This document shows positions 27,362-35,599 of a stretch of 64,000 bases of DNA, one piece after another. Within the stretch, counting starts at the first letter, position 1, and the number at the start of each line of letters is the position of its first letter. The position numbers and the translations under genes are program-made. The stretch lies in the NCBI RefSeq assembly GCF_021378075.1, contig NZ_JAJUOS010000006.1, positions 161,905-225,904 on the forward strand, in the 5' to 3' direction. This stretch comes from Rhodobacter flavimaris. Lineage in GTDB: Bacteria; Pseudomonadota; Alphaproteobacteria; Rhodobacterales; Rhodobacteraceae. The notes below the pieces were generated by a model, which was not told the DNA's origin, made no database searches, and worked only from the letters and a program-made list of their open reading frames with translations.

Positions 27362-27386
27362 GGCGGCGGCCCTGACGGCCGCCGCC
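27362..27386 (-). other. Strong hairpin just downstream of nosZ
   Basis: A perfect 10-bp GC stem (27362-27371 with 27377-27386) over a 5-nt loop begins 11 bp after the nosZ stop codon. It lacks a clear U-tract (minus strand continues CTTCTCCCC). It may protect nosZ mRNA or partly attenuate read-through into nosC1. Confidence 0.6.
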
Positions 27387-27396
27387 CAGGATCACG

Positions 27397-29682
27397 TCAC
27401 TGTTTCACAGCGCCATGTTCATCCAGGAAGGTCTTGGCACGCAGACCGATGTCGGCGGCTTTAACCTGGTACTGCCACCACTGGCCGGCCCAGAGGGTCG
27501 CGTTCTGCCAGTCTTCCTTGCCGGCGGCTTCCTCGGCCTTGGCCTTGGCTTCCGCGGCGAAGTTCAGCTGGTCGGTCGCGTCTTCCACCAGCGAGACAAC
27601 TTCCGGGAAGTCCTTGAAGTTGCGCTCGGTGATATAGGTCACGACCGAGTCGATGACTTCCTGCGTCGCCACGTTGTTCGCGGTCTGCTTGTTGTAGTCA
27701 TCCTTGCTGTAGGTCTGGCCCTCGGCCATCGCACCAGCCTCTTCGACGTAGCCCTTCGGACGCACGGCCAGGAAGCCGGTCATCTCGAGGTGCAGCGCCG
27801 AGCAGAACTCGGTGCAGTAGTACGAGAACACGCCGGGCTTGTCGGCGACGATCTTGGCGGTCGCGGTCTTGCCGGGTTCAAGCGACAGGTTGACGTTGTA
27901 GGTCGAGACCGCGAAGCCGTGGGTTTCGTCCTCGGCACGCTCGGAGTTGGTGATGATGAACTCGACGGTATCGCCTTCGTTCACTTCCACGATTTCCGGG
28001 GTGAAGTGCGAACGGATCGCGGTCATGTAGACCTTGACGTTCGTACCGTCACGCTCGATGCGCTCCTGGCCCGGACGCACCGCGCCTTCGTGACGGTCGC
28101 CCGTGCGCGAGTTGGTGCCGTACTTGTAACGGACCAGCGGCTGGAGCTTCTCGGCCGAGATGGCGGTGGCGTAGTGGGGTTCACCCAGCGGCACCGGCAT
28201 ATCGTAGAGCAACTCCATCTTGTCGCCCGAGATGTCGATCAGCTGGTGGTTCTGCGGGTGCAGCGGGCCTACCGGGTTGAACCGGTCGATCGCCAACTTG
28301 TTCAGCGCGATCAGGTATTTACCCTTCGGATTGACGGTCTCGCCTTCCATCGCCACGAGGTGGCCGATGTTGTAGTGGATCGAGATCTTGTCGAGCACCT
28401 TGCCTTCGCAATAGTCCCACTTGGCAACCTGGCTGTCCACGTAGAGCGAGGTGTAGACCACGCAGGGCTTGCTGTCATACTGAGTATGCAGCGGGCCCAA
28501 GCCGAGGCCGACCTGCTTGTGGATGGCGTCTTCCATGGCGATCACGGGGATACCATAGGGGTCCGTGCCGGAGAACTTGCCAGCATCGATCGCGGCCTTG
28601 ATCTTCTCGAACGAGTAGACCGAACCCTGCGTGTCGAGCTTGCCGCCCACGATGATGTATTTGCCATCGGGCGAGACGTCCACGCCGTGCGGCGATTTCG
28701 GCTCGGCCACGAGGAACACGAGGCCCTCGGCAATCGCGGTGTCCATGGAGATGACCGGGTGGTCATTGATCATGGTGACCTTGCCGGCCTTGTAGACCTC
28801 TTCGGCCTTTTTCCAGTTGATGATGTGCAGATAGTCGGTGTCGTTCTGCGAGCAGCCGGCCTCGAAGGGCGGACGACCCGACTCGATACCGCCGACATAG
28901 CGCTCGGCGCAGAACGAGTTGGTGAACGACCAGCCGTCCGAAACGGCTTTACCCGCGTCCGAAAGGTCCTGGCTGTAGGGCGGCAGCTCGATCGAGAACG
29001 AGTTCTCGGGTTCGATGCGGCCTTTCTCGCGGTTGAACTTCCAGTAGGTGACAGCACCGCGGAACTTCTCGTTGAACTGCGACAGCGGCGCGTAGCCACG
29101 ACCCAGAACGCCCGGATACTGCGCGGCCTCGATTACGTATTCCGAGTTCGGGGTGACGAAGGTACCGCCGTGTTCGGATTGCAGGATCGGGTTGACGACG
29201 ATCTGCTGGGTTTCGAAGTCATGCAGCGATACGACGCCGATACGCGGGGCCGACTTGTCGTTGATGAACAGATATTCGCCGTCCACGTCGCCGTTGGTTT
29301 CGGTGATCGCCGGGTGGTGGGTATCGCCCCACTGGATCTCGCGGCCATCGACCTTGCCCTGTTCGAGGATCGCCTTCGATTCCTCGTCAAAGCCGTAGCC
29401 CTGCCACGGCTCGGGCGTGAAGACCGAAACGTATTTGAGAATACGCATGGACGGGACGCCGTAGACCATGATCTGGCCGGACTGACCGCCCGAGGAGAAC
29501 ACGATGAATTCATCGCGCCCGCCGGTCGGGGTGTAGGTTTTTGCCGCGGAGACCAGATCCTGCTGGGTCAGGCCGCGCCGTGCCATCACCTCGTCGAGCG
29601 TTTCCGCAGAAGCGCTCATAGCCATGCTCATGGCCACGATTCCCGTCGTGGCAAGCAGGCGCTTGTGAATGGTCTTGACCAT
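27397..29682 (-). CDS. nosZ: Nitrous oxide reductase NosZ, clade II (Sec-type)
   Basis: This 761-residue periplasmic enzyme reduces N2O to N2. The signal peptide MVKTIHKRLLATTGIVAMSMAMSASA has no twin arginine, so export is by Sec, as in clade II. CuZ ligands are visible as D120-THH-P, H171, HTQYD near 399, H441 (IGHLVAM) and EPHYATA near 503. The CuA domain has H588 and C623-TEF-C627-SAL-H631-LEM634. Residues about 640-761 form an extra Ala/Glu-rich, probably helical tail without CXXCH. The start at 29682 is preferred over 29796 because it gives the signal peptide, and GAGGG precedes it. The TTGACATTTGTTAA box lies about 115 bp upstream. Confidence 0.95.
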   Translation of the reverse strand: MVKTIHKRLLATTGIVAMSMAMSASAETLDEVMARRGLTQQDLVSAAKTYTPTGGRDEFIVFSSGGQSGQIMVYGVPSMRILKYVSVFTPEPWQGYGFDEESKAILEQGKVDGREIQWGDTHHPAITETNGDVDGEYLFINDKSAPRIGVVSLHDFETQQIVVNPILQSEHGGTFVTPNSEYVIEAAQYPGVLGRGYAPLSQFNEKFRGAVTYWKFNREKGRIEPENSFSIELPPYSQDLSDAGKAVSDGWSFTNSFCAERYVGGIESGRPPFEAGCSQNDTDYLHIINWKKAEEVYKAGKVTMINDHPVISMDTAIAEGLVFLVAEPKSPHGVDVSPDGKYIIVGGKLDTQGSVYSFEKIKAAIDAGKFSGTDPYGIPVIAMEDAIHKQVGLGLGPLHTQYDSKPCVVYTSLYVDSQVAKWDYCEGKVLDKISIHYNIGHLVAMEGETVNPKGKYLIALNKLAIDRFNPVGPLHPQNHQLIDISGDKMELLYDMPVPLGEPHYATAISAEKLQPLVRYKYGTNSRTGDRHEGAVRPGQERIERDGTNVKVYMTAIRSHFTPEIVEVNEGDTVEFIITNSERAEDETHGFAVSTYNVNLSLEPGKTATAKIVADKPGVFSYYCTEFCSALHLEMTGFLAVRPKGYVEEAGAMAEGQTYSKDDYNKQTANNVATQEVIDSVVTYITERNFKDFPEVVSLVEDATDQLNFAAEAKAKAEEAAGKEDWQNATLWAGQWWQYQVKAADIGLRAKTFLDEHGAVKQ

Positions 29683-29789
29683 TGTTTGCCCTCGCTTTCG
29701 AGCCGTTTGCGTTGGACGCGTTTCCCGATGGCGCAGACGGCCCGTAAGCTGCGCCGCCACTCTCTTCACATGCAGGTGAGGGAGTCGCC

Positions 29790-29803
29790 TTGACATTTGT
29801 TAA
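29790..29803. promoter_or_regulatory. NNR/FNR-type box between nosZ and pcuC-like gene
   Basis: TTGACATTTGTTAA matches the TTGA-N6-T(T/C)AA pattern. It lies in the divergent region, about 115 bp before nosZ and 85 bp before the PCu(A)C gene, and could control both. Confidence 0.75.
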
Positions 29804-29881
29804 GGCTGGAATGTCGGTTTGGACGCAGGTTGCCCCAGAGGCGCCTGATACGCCTCGATCATTCCGAAAAAGAGGCCCCCG

Positions 29882-30337
29882 ATGAAACGACGTTCCGCGA
29901 TCCTAGGCTGCGCAATGATGTTTGTTCTTGCGCCAATCGGCGCCTTCGCGCAGGAGGCAACGGCGTCTGGGCTTGCGATTTCGGGCGGTTTCATGCGCGC
30001 ATCGCCCATGGTTGCGGCAGCTGGTGCGGGCTTCATGACGATCCGCTCAACCGGCCCCGAGGACCGGCTGGTGGCCTTCCGCTCGCCCGCCTGCTCGCAG
30101 CCCGAGTTGCACACCCATGTGAATGACAACGGCATGATGCGGATGCGTCAGGTTGACGCAATCGACATTCCGGCGGGCGGCGAGGCCGTGCTGCAACCCG
30201 GCGGGCTGCACCTGATGTTCATCAACCTGACCGAAACGCTGGAAGAGGGCGCGCAGGTGCCCGTCACGCTGGTCTTCGAAAAGGCGGGCGAGGTTGCGAT
30301 TGAACTTCCCGTCAAGCGCGCGGGTGCGATGAACTGA
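29882..30337 (+). CDS. pcuC: PCu(A)C-family periplasmic copper chaperone
   Basis: This 151-residue protein has a signal peptide (MKRRSAILGCAMMFVLAPIGAFA) and the PCu(A)C copper motif made of HTHVNDNGMMRM and, further on, GGLHLMFINL, which fits H-x(n)-M-x(n)-HxM. Such proteins bind Cu(I) and pass it to Sco or directly to CuA sites. It is divergent from nosZ with a shared NNR-type box, so CuA loading of NosZ is the likely job. A strong terminator follows. Confidence 0.9.
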   Translation: MKRRSAILGCAMMFVLAPIGAFAQEATASGLAISGGFMRASPMVAAAGAGFMTIRSTGPEDRLVAFRSPACSQPELHTHVNDNGMMRMRQVDAIDIPAGGEAVLQPGGLHLMFINLTETLEEGAQVPVTLVFEKAGEVAIELPVKRAGAMN

Positions 30338-30363
30338 GTCCCTGCGGTTCTGGCATCCCTGGG

Positions 30364-30396
30364 GGGCCACCGGGCGTTCGGTGGCCCTTTCCTTTT
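30364..30396 (+). terminator. Rho-independent terminator of pcuC
   Basis: GGGCCACCG (30364-30372) pairs with CGGTGGCCC (30379-30387) over a 6-nt loop and is followed by TTTCCTTTTTT. It is the clearest intrinsic terminator in the window. Confidence 0.9.
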
Positions 30397-30408
30397 TTGC
30401 GGCCGCTC

Positions 30409-31302
30409 TCAGCCGGTAACGACGCCGATCAGCAGCAGCATCTGGAACAGCGCGGTCTGCGCGATCAGCCGGTTCAGCCGCGCCGAGATCGGCCAGTGCC
30501 ACATCGCGTGCCCCAGCCAAAGCGCAAGCAGCCCCGCCGGGGCCAGCGTCAGCGCGGGGCGCAGCCATGTGGCCACCGCCAGCGCCCCAAGCAGGAAGAC
30601 GAAATACACCAGCCGAGACGGTCGGTCGCCGATCACGATAGCCAGCGTGCGGCGCCCGGCGCGCGCGTCCTGTGCCCGGTCGCGGTGGTTGTTGAGCATC
30701 AGAACCGCCGCCCCCGGCAGGCCGATCATCGCCCCCAGCGCCAGCGTCTGCGGCGCAAGCGGCGCAACACCTTGCAGCCAGGCCGTGCCCGAAACCGCCA
30801 CGAGGCCGAAGAACAGGATCACCAGCGCTTCGCCGAAGGGCAGACCCGACATCGGGTAGGGCCCCATCGAGTAGAGATATCCGAAGGCCAGAGAGGCAAG
30901 CCCGATCGCCACGATAGGCCAGCCGCCAAGCGCAGTCAGGTAAAGCCCCGCGACCACGGACACGCCAAAGGCGGCCAGTGCTACGCGCCGCACCTGCGGC
31001 GCTTTCAGCAGCCCAAGCGCGGTCATGCGCGGCGGGCCAAGCCGGTCGTCGCGATCCACGCCGCGCTCGGCATCGGCGGCATCGTTCCACAGGTTCGTGC
31101 CTATCTGGATCGCGGCCGCGGCCAGCATCGCGGCCAGGGTCACATCGGGGCGCCACAGCCCCTGCCCCGCCGCCAACCAGCTTCCGGCCAGTACCGGCAT
31201 CAGCGACAGGCTGACCGTCTTGAACCGCGCCGCCATGATCCAGAGCGCCGGGCGCGGCCGGCCCGCTAGGCGCTCTCTGACGTCGGACATGCTTTGGGTC
31301 AT
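30409..31302 (-). CDS. menA: MenA, 1,4-dihydroxy-2-naphthoate polyprenyltransferase
   Basis: This 297-residue UbiA-superfamily membrane enzyme prenylates DHNA to demethylmenaquinone. MenA-type motifs are clear: WIMAARFKTVSLSLMPVLAGS at the start, the first aspartate motif NLWNDAADAERGVDRDDR followed by LGPPRMTALGL, and the second motif NNHRDRAQDARAGRRTLA. About eight to nine TM helices follow. The ATG at 31302 overlaps the ubiE stop (ATGA), so longer upstream starts are unlikely. UbiA, CtaB or BchG members lack this combination. Its place beside a nos cluster with NosGH suggests menaquinol supply. Confidence 0.85.
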   Translation of the reverse strand: MTQSMSDVRERLAGRPRPALWIMAARFKTVSLSLMPVLAGSWLAAGQGLWRPDVTLAAMLAAAAIQIGTNLWNDAADAERGVDRDDRLGPPRMTALGLLKAPQVRRVALAAFGVSVVAGLYLTALGGWPIVAIGLASLAFGYLYSMGPYPMSGLPFGEALVILFFGLVAVSGTAWLQGVAPLAPQTLALGAMIGLPGAAVLMLNNHRDRAQDARAGRRTLAIVIGDRPSRLVYFVFLLGALAVATWLRPALTLAPAGLLALWLGHAMWHWPISARLNRLIAQTALFQMLLLIGVVTG

Positions 31303-32054
31303 TGCGGTTTCTTCGCTATCTGCATCCGGGCCACGCCAAAGACGAAGGCACGTTCCTCGACCAGCTCCAGCCCGGCGGCGGCGATCTCGCGCGCCATGTC
31401 CTGCCGCGCGGGGAAGCGTTCGATCGACTCGACAAGATATTGGTAGGCGCCCTGATCGCGCGCCACAAGGGCACCAAGCCGCGGGATCACATGCCGCGCG
31501 TGAATGCTGTAGAAAGGGGCAAACCATTGCTCGGGCTTGGAAAATTCCAGCAGCACCAGATGCCCGCCCGGCGCCAGCACCCGCGCGACCTCGCGCAGGC
31601 CCTGCGCCGGATCGCTCATGTTGCGCAGCCCGAACGAAAGCGTCACCATCGCGACCGAGGCCGGGGCCAGCGGCAGATCCTCACCCGCCGCCTGTAGATA
31701 GTCGAGCGCATCGCCCGCCCGCGCGCGCGCAACGCCCAGCATCCCCGCCGATGGATCGGTCACGATGATGCGCCGCCCGGGCAGCGCCGCCCGCAGCGCA
31801 ATCGCCAGATCGCCCGTGCCGCCCGCAAGATCCACGATCGGTGCCTCGCCCGGCATCAAATGGTGCAACGCGCGCGCGATCACCTTGCGCTTCCACAGCC
31901 GATGGGTGCCGAAGCTCATCAGGTCGTTCATCAGGTCATAGCGCGGGGCGATGCGGTCAAACAGCGCCCGGACCTCGTGGCGGCGGGTTTCCTCGGCAAC
32001 GCGTTGCTCGCCGAAACTGGTCCGCAGATCATCAAGTTGGCTCGCGCGCGGCAT
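31299..32054 (-). CDS. ubiE: UbiE/MenG quinone C-methyltransferase
   Basis: This 251-residue SAM-dependent enzyme methylates demethylmenaquinol, and in UbiE also the ubiquinol precursor. Motifs are FDRIAPRYDLMNDLMSFGTHRLWKR, SAM-binding DLAGGTGDLAIAL, TLSFGLRNMSDPAQGLREVARVL and LEFSKPEQ, ending VARMQIAKKP. The start at 32054 is chosen because the in-frame ATG at 32090 gives a non-family extension. It is coupled to menA and preceded by an NNR-type box, so here it is best read as MenG. Whether the organism has another ubiE copy cannot be seen. Confidence 0.88.
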   Translation of the reverse strand: MPRASQLDDLRTSFGEQRVAEETRRHEVRALFDRIAPRYDLMNDLMSFGTHRLWKRKVIARALHHLMPGEAPIVDLAGGTGDLAIALRAALPGRRIIVTDPSAGMLGVARARAGDALDYLQAAGEDLPLAPASVAMVTLSFGLRNMSDPAQGLREVARVLAPGGHLVLLEFSKPEQWFAPFYSIHARHVIPRLGALVARDQGAYQYLVESIERFPARQDMAREIAAAGLELVEERAFVFGVARMQIAKKPQ

Positions 32055-32118
32055 CGTCCTGTCCTTCGGTGAATCGTCGTTTCCGCGCACAGGCTATTGC
32101 CCGCTGCGGATCGTTTCT

Positions 32119-32132
32119 TTGACTTTTCTCAA
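32119..32132 (-). promoter_or_regulatory. NNR/FNR-type box upstream of ubiE-menA
   Basis: TTGACTTTTCTCAA matches TTGA-N6-TCAA exactly. Its centre is about 71 bp before the ubiE start, the same distance as for nirS, nirE and norC. It lies between the stop of the small membrane protein gene and ubiE. Confidence 0.72.
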
Positions 32133-32138
32133 CAGGGT

Positions 32139-32411
32139 TCAGCGCCGCCCCTCGGCCTCGTCGATCAGGCTCTTGACCCATTTCGCCGCAAGCCAGGTCG
32201 CCGGGACGCCAAGCGGGATCGAAAGCCAGAGCGCGGTCATCGGCGGGATCGCGGGCAGGCCGAGGCGCTGCCACATCAACCCAAGCAAAAAGAGGTTGAT
32301 CGCCACCGCCCCCGCCGTGAACGGATAGAGCAGGATCGCAAGCCTGCTCAGCCGCGGGCCCGCGGGCTCAGTGGCTGGTTCCGGCTTCGAAGCTGATCTT
32401 GTTCCAGACAT
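32139..32411 (-). CDS. Small two-helix membrane protein after nirN
   Basis: I do not recognise a named family. The 90-residue product has a polar Ala/Pro-rich N-terminus, TM helices at about 24-47 and 55-75, and a short charged C-terminus (KSLIDEAEGRR). Its only reasonable ATG (32411) lies inside the last codons of nirN, a 44-bp overlap, which suggests translational coupling. It is the last gene of the nirE-to-nirN run. A role in haem d1 export or NO response is possible but unsupported. Confidence 0.6.
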   Translation of the reverse strand: MSGTRSASKPEPATEPAGPRLSRLAILLYPFTAGAVAINLFLLGLMWQRLGLPAIPPMTALWLSIPLGVPATWLAAKWVKSLIDEAEGRR

Positions 32412-33927
32412 TGTATTTCCCCGAAGGCTTCTTCATCGGCAGGCGTTTGATCTCTTCGAGCGTCTTGGCATCGTAAACGATCACCGCCCCGTCGTCTTCC
32501 CAGATCGAGACAAGCGCCTCGTCGCCGTCCTTGGTGAACTCGACATGCGCCACGGTCTTGCCCGGCTCGGGGTCGAGCGTCTTGACGATCTCAAGCGTGG
32601 CCTTGTCGATGATGTGCATCTTGTCCTTGTTCGGGCCAAAGAACACATCGGCCCAGGCGTAGGGCGTCTTCGAGTGGCTGCGCATGAAGAAGCCGGGGCC
32701 GAGCGTCTCGATCCGCTTCACGGTCTTCCAGCTTTCCATGTCGATGACCGAGATCGCCGGGTCTTTCAGATGCGGCGTCGCCATCACAGTCGTGCCGTTC
32801 CAGGGCCATGTGATGCCCGAGCCCAGATGCGGCATACCGGGCAGATCGACCTCGGCCACTTCCTTGCCGATGTCGAGATCCAGAACCAGCCCACGCGCCC
32901 CGTCGCGCGAGGCGCCGATCAGGTTGGTGTAGCTCAGGTCGAAGAAGAAATCGTCCATGACGTCCGAGACCGGGATCTTGCGCACCGGGAAGCGTTCCGT
33001 CGTCTTGATCGCGGGTTCCATGCGGTAGTCATGGGCAAAGCCCTGCACCGGCGGGTTGTCGCCGTAGAACACCTCCCAGACCTGCGGGAGGTCTTTCAGC
33101 GCCAGCACGAAGCTTTCGCGCGGCGGCGCCTGATAGACCGCCGACACGCGCGAGGGCACGCCGCCCGGCCCGGTCACGTCGATGACCTTCTGCACACCCA
33201 GATCCTCGGTCGCGAGGATGGTCAGCGTCTGCGGCAGGTAGTTCGCCACCGCAAGCCACTTGCCATCGCCCGACATCGCGATGTTACGGCTGTTGAGACC
33301 CGCGCGCACCTGCCCCACCACCTGAAGCGACCAGATATCGTATTTCTGCACCCAGCCATCGCGCGACATCACGAAAACATAGCGCCCGTCGGGGCTGAAC
33401 TTGGGCCCGCCATGCACCGCGAAAGGCGTGGCGAAGCGATCAAGCACCTCGAACGTATCGCCATCGAGAACCGAGACATGGTGATCGCCGGTCTCGACAA
33501 CCAGCGTGATGTTCATCGGATCGGCCGTGAAGACCGGCGCCGCGGCGGGCTTGTAATCGGTCGACAGATCTCGGCTGGCATTGGCGTCCTCGACGCTCCA
33601 GCGCGGCGTTTCGGCCAGCGGGGTTTCCAGATAGCGCGCGATGGCGGCGACCTGTTCGGGGGCGAGGGTTTCGGAGAAACCCGCCATCTGTGTCGCGGGG
33701 CGGCCCTCACTGATCACCTTTTCCAGCGCCGGGCCGAACATCCGGCCAAGCGTCTCGGGGATCAGCGCGGGGCCGGTGCCGCCAAGGCGGTTCTCGGCAT
33801 GGCAGGCGGCGCAATGCTCGGCAAACAGCGCCTGTGCGTCGGGCTCGGCCAGCGCGGGTCCGGTTGCGGCCAGAACCAGCGCGATTGCGCCTGCCAGACG
33901 GTCAGAAGAAACGATGCTGCGGATCAT
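32368..33927 (-). CDS. nirN: NirN, d1-type cytochrome and haem d1 biosynthesis dehydrogenase
   Basis: This 519-residue periplasmic protein resembles NirS. It has a signal peptide, a cytochrome c domain with CAACH ([17 protein letters not shown]) in the first 100 residues, and an eight-bladed d1-binding propeller. Propeller segments include [34 protein letters not shown] and [18 protein letters not shown]. NirN oxidises dihydro-haem d1 and hands the cofactor to NirS. It overlaps the nirJ gene by 26 bp. Confidence 0.9.
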   Translation of the reverse strand: MIRSIVSSDRLAGAIALVLAATGPALAEPDAQALFAEHCAACHAENRLGGTGPALIPETLGRMFGPALEKVISEGRPATQMAGFSETLAPEQVAAIARYLETPLAETPRWSVEDANASRDLSTDYKPAAAPVFTADPMNITLVVETGDHHVSVLDGDTFEVLDRFATPFAVHGGPKFSPDGRYVFVMSRDGWVQKYDIWSLQVVGQVRAGLNSRNIAMSGDGKWLAVANYLPQTLTILATEDLGVQKVIDVTGPGGVPSRVSAVYQAPPRESFVLALKDLPQVWEVFYGDNPPVQGFAHDYRMEPAIKTTERFPVRKIPVSDVMDDFFFDLSYTNLIGASRDGARGLVLDLDIGKEVAEVDLPGMPHLGSGITWPWNGTTVMATPHLKDPAISVIDMESWKTVKRIETLGPGFFMRSHSKTPYAWADVFFGPNKDKMHIIDKATLEIVKTLDPEPGKTVAHVEFTKDGDEALVSIWEDDGAVIVYDAKTLEEIKRLPMKKPSGKYNVWNKISFEAGTSH

Positions 33928-35113
33928 GGCTCTTGCCTCGGAACGGAGTAACGGTCACGCGCGGGCCATCGGCCTCGATGCCGATTTCCGACGCGGAGAG
34001 ATAGCAGGCGGGGTCTTCCGCCCAGGGGTCGCCGGTCAGTTGCAGCGCGCGAATGCGGGTGTTGCCGCCGCAGACCGACTTGTAGGCGCAGGCGCCGCAG
34101 CGGCCCTTGAGCGGGCGCGGCCGGGTGCGCAGCGTGGCCAGCATCTGGTCGTCGCCGGTCCACAGCTCCGAGAACGGGCGCTCCTTGATCGAACCCACGG
34201 TGTAATCCGACCAGTATGTATCGGGATGCACCCGCCCCTGCGTGTCGATATTGGCCACGCCAAGGCCCGAGCTGTTGCCGCCCCAGGCCTCGAGATGCGC
34301 GCGAATATGCGCGGCCTTCTCGGGGAAGTTCTTCTCGACCCACCGCAGGAAATAGACCGCGTCGGCGTCGTTATTGCCGGTGACGATCTCCAGCGGCATA
34401 TCCTCGGCCACGGCGATCCAGGCGCGGTCAAGCAGTTCGTCCATCGCCGCGCGGGTGCGGGCATGTTCGGTATCTTCGCCCCGGTGCTTGTCGCCACGCC
34501 CGGCATAAACGAGGTGCGACAGGTAGAACTTGTCCACGCCCTCACGGTCGCACAGATCCATCATGGCGGGCATCTGCTCGGCATTGTCGGCGGTGATGGT
34601 GAAGCGCAGCCCCACCTTGACCTTGCGCTTTAGCAACTCGCGCACGCCGGTCAGCGCTGCATCGAAAGCGCCGTCGAGGCCACGGAACCAGTCGTTCGTC
34701 GCGCCGATCCCGTCAAGCGAGATACCCACGTAGTCAAAGCCCAGATCGGCGATGCGCCCGGCATTCTCGGCATTGATCAGCGTGCCGTTGGTGGACAGCG
34801 ACAGGTGGCGGAAGTTCAGCTCTTTAGCGCGCTCGGCCAGTTCGAAGAAGTCGAAACGCGACAGCGGCTCGCCGCCCGACAGGATCAGCGCCGGGATGCC
34901 GAAGCCCTTGAGGTCATCGAGCACGCCCATCGCCTGCTCGTGGCTCAGCTCACCCGGGAAATGGGTATCGGCCGAGGTGGTATAGCAATGCCGGCAGCGA
35001 AGGTTGCAGCGCCGTGTGAGGTTCCAGATCACCACGGGCTTCACGGGGCCACGGCGTTCGCGCACCGGGGTCGGCGCGACCAACTCGCGCATGTATTGCG
35101 TCAGACGGAACAT
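33902..35113 (-). CDS. nirJ: NirJ, radical SAM haem d1 biosynthesis protein
   Basis: This 403-residue radical SAM enzyme carries out the propionate removal step of haem d1 synthesis. The SAM cluster is CNLRCRHC ([16 protein letters not shown]). [17 protein letters not shown] and the C-terminal SPASM-type cysteines ([24 protein letters not shown]) complete the NirJ pattern. It follows nirH by 3 bp and overlaps nirN. Confidence 0.93.
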   Translation of the reverse strand: MFRLTQYMRELVAPTPVRERRGPVKPVVIWNLTRRCNLRCRHCYTTSADTHFPGELSHEQAMGVLDDLKGFGIPALILSGGEPLSRFDFFELAERAKELNFRHLSLSTNGTLINAENAGRIADLGFDYVGISLDGIGATNDWFRGLDGAFDAALTGVRELLKRKVKVGLRFTITADNAEQMPAMMDLCDREGVDKFYLSHLVYAGRGDKHRGEDTEHARTRAAMDELLDRAWIAVAEDMPLEIVTGNNDADAVYFLRWVEKNFPEKAAHIRAHLEAWGGNSSGLGVANIDTQGRVHPDTYWSDYTVGSIKERPFSELWTGDDQMLATLRTRPRPLKGRCGACAYKSVCGGNTRIRALQLTGDPWAEDPACYLSASEIGIEADGPRVTVTPFRGKSHDPQHRFF

Positions 35114-35116
35114 GGA

Positions 35117-35599
35117 TCAGCCCTCTCCCCGGATACGCAATCCGGTCTTTTTCAGGATACGGGTGGAATAGAGGATATCCTTGGCCCGGCAGGCGGGACC
35201 AAGAAGATCGGAGATGACGGCGCGCTTGGCCTCGACCTCGTCGCGGGACGAGCCATGGACCATGGCAAAGAGGTTGTAGGGCCAGCCCTCGGCACGCGGA
35301 CGAAGATAGCAATGCGACACGAAATCGAGCGCGCCGACCTGCGCGCCCAGTTCGGTCGCCCGGTCGTCCTGCACATCCCAGACCGACATGCCGTTCGCCG
35401 TCATGCCAAGCGCGTAGTGGTTGGGCGCAAGGGCGATGCGGCGGATCACGCCGCGCTCTTGCATGGCGCGCATCCGCGCCATCAGAACTTCGACGTCCAG
35501 CCCCAGCTGGCCCGCGATCTCGACATAGGGCTCGGCCGTGACGGGAAGCCCGGCCTGGGTCGCCGCGATGATACGTCTGTCGATTGCGTCGATAGTCAT
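35117..35599 (-). CDS. nirH: NirH, siroheme decarboxylase subunit
   Basis: This 160-residue protein is one of the AsnC/Lrp-fold NirDLGH proteins that together decarboxylate siroheme to didecarboxysiroheme. It has an N-terminal winged-helix part (IDRRIIAATQAGLPVTAEPYVEIAGQLGL) and the family motif HYALGMTANGMSVWDV, with CYLRPR in place of the CYERR seen in other members. The ATG at 35599 overlaps the nirG stop. NirG and NirH identities rest on operon order and similarity. Confidence 0.85.
   Translation of the reverse strand: MTIDAIDRRIIAATQAGLPVTAEPYVEIAGQLGLDVEVLMARMRAMQERGVIRRIALAPNHYALGMTANGMSVWDVQDDRATELGAQVGALDFVSHCYLRPRAEGWPYNLFAMVHGSSRDEVEAKRAVISDLLGPACRAKDILYSTRILKKTGLRIRGEG

Noticed and set aside
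27415..29793. Long open frame antisense to nosZ on the plus strand
   Set aside because: High GC and codon bias leave the opposite strand open. The translation is low-complexity (Val, Asp, Gly, His rich) with no family motif, while the nosZ frame is unmistakable.
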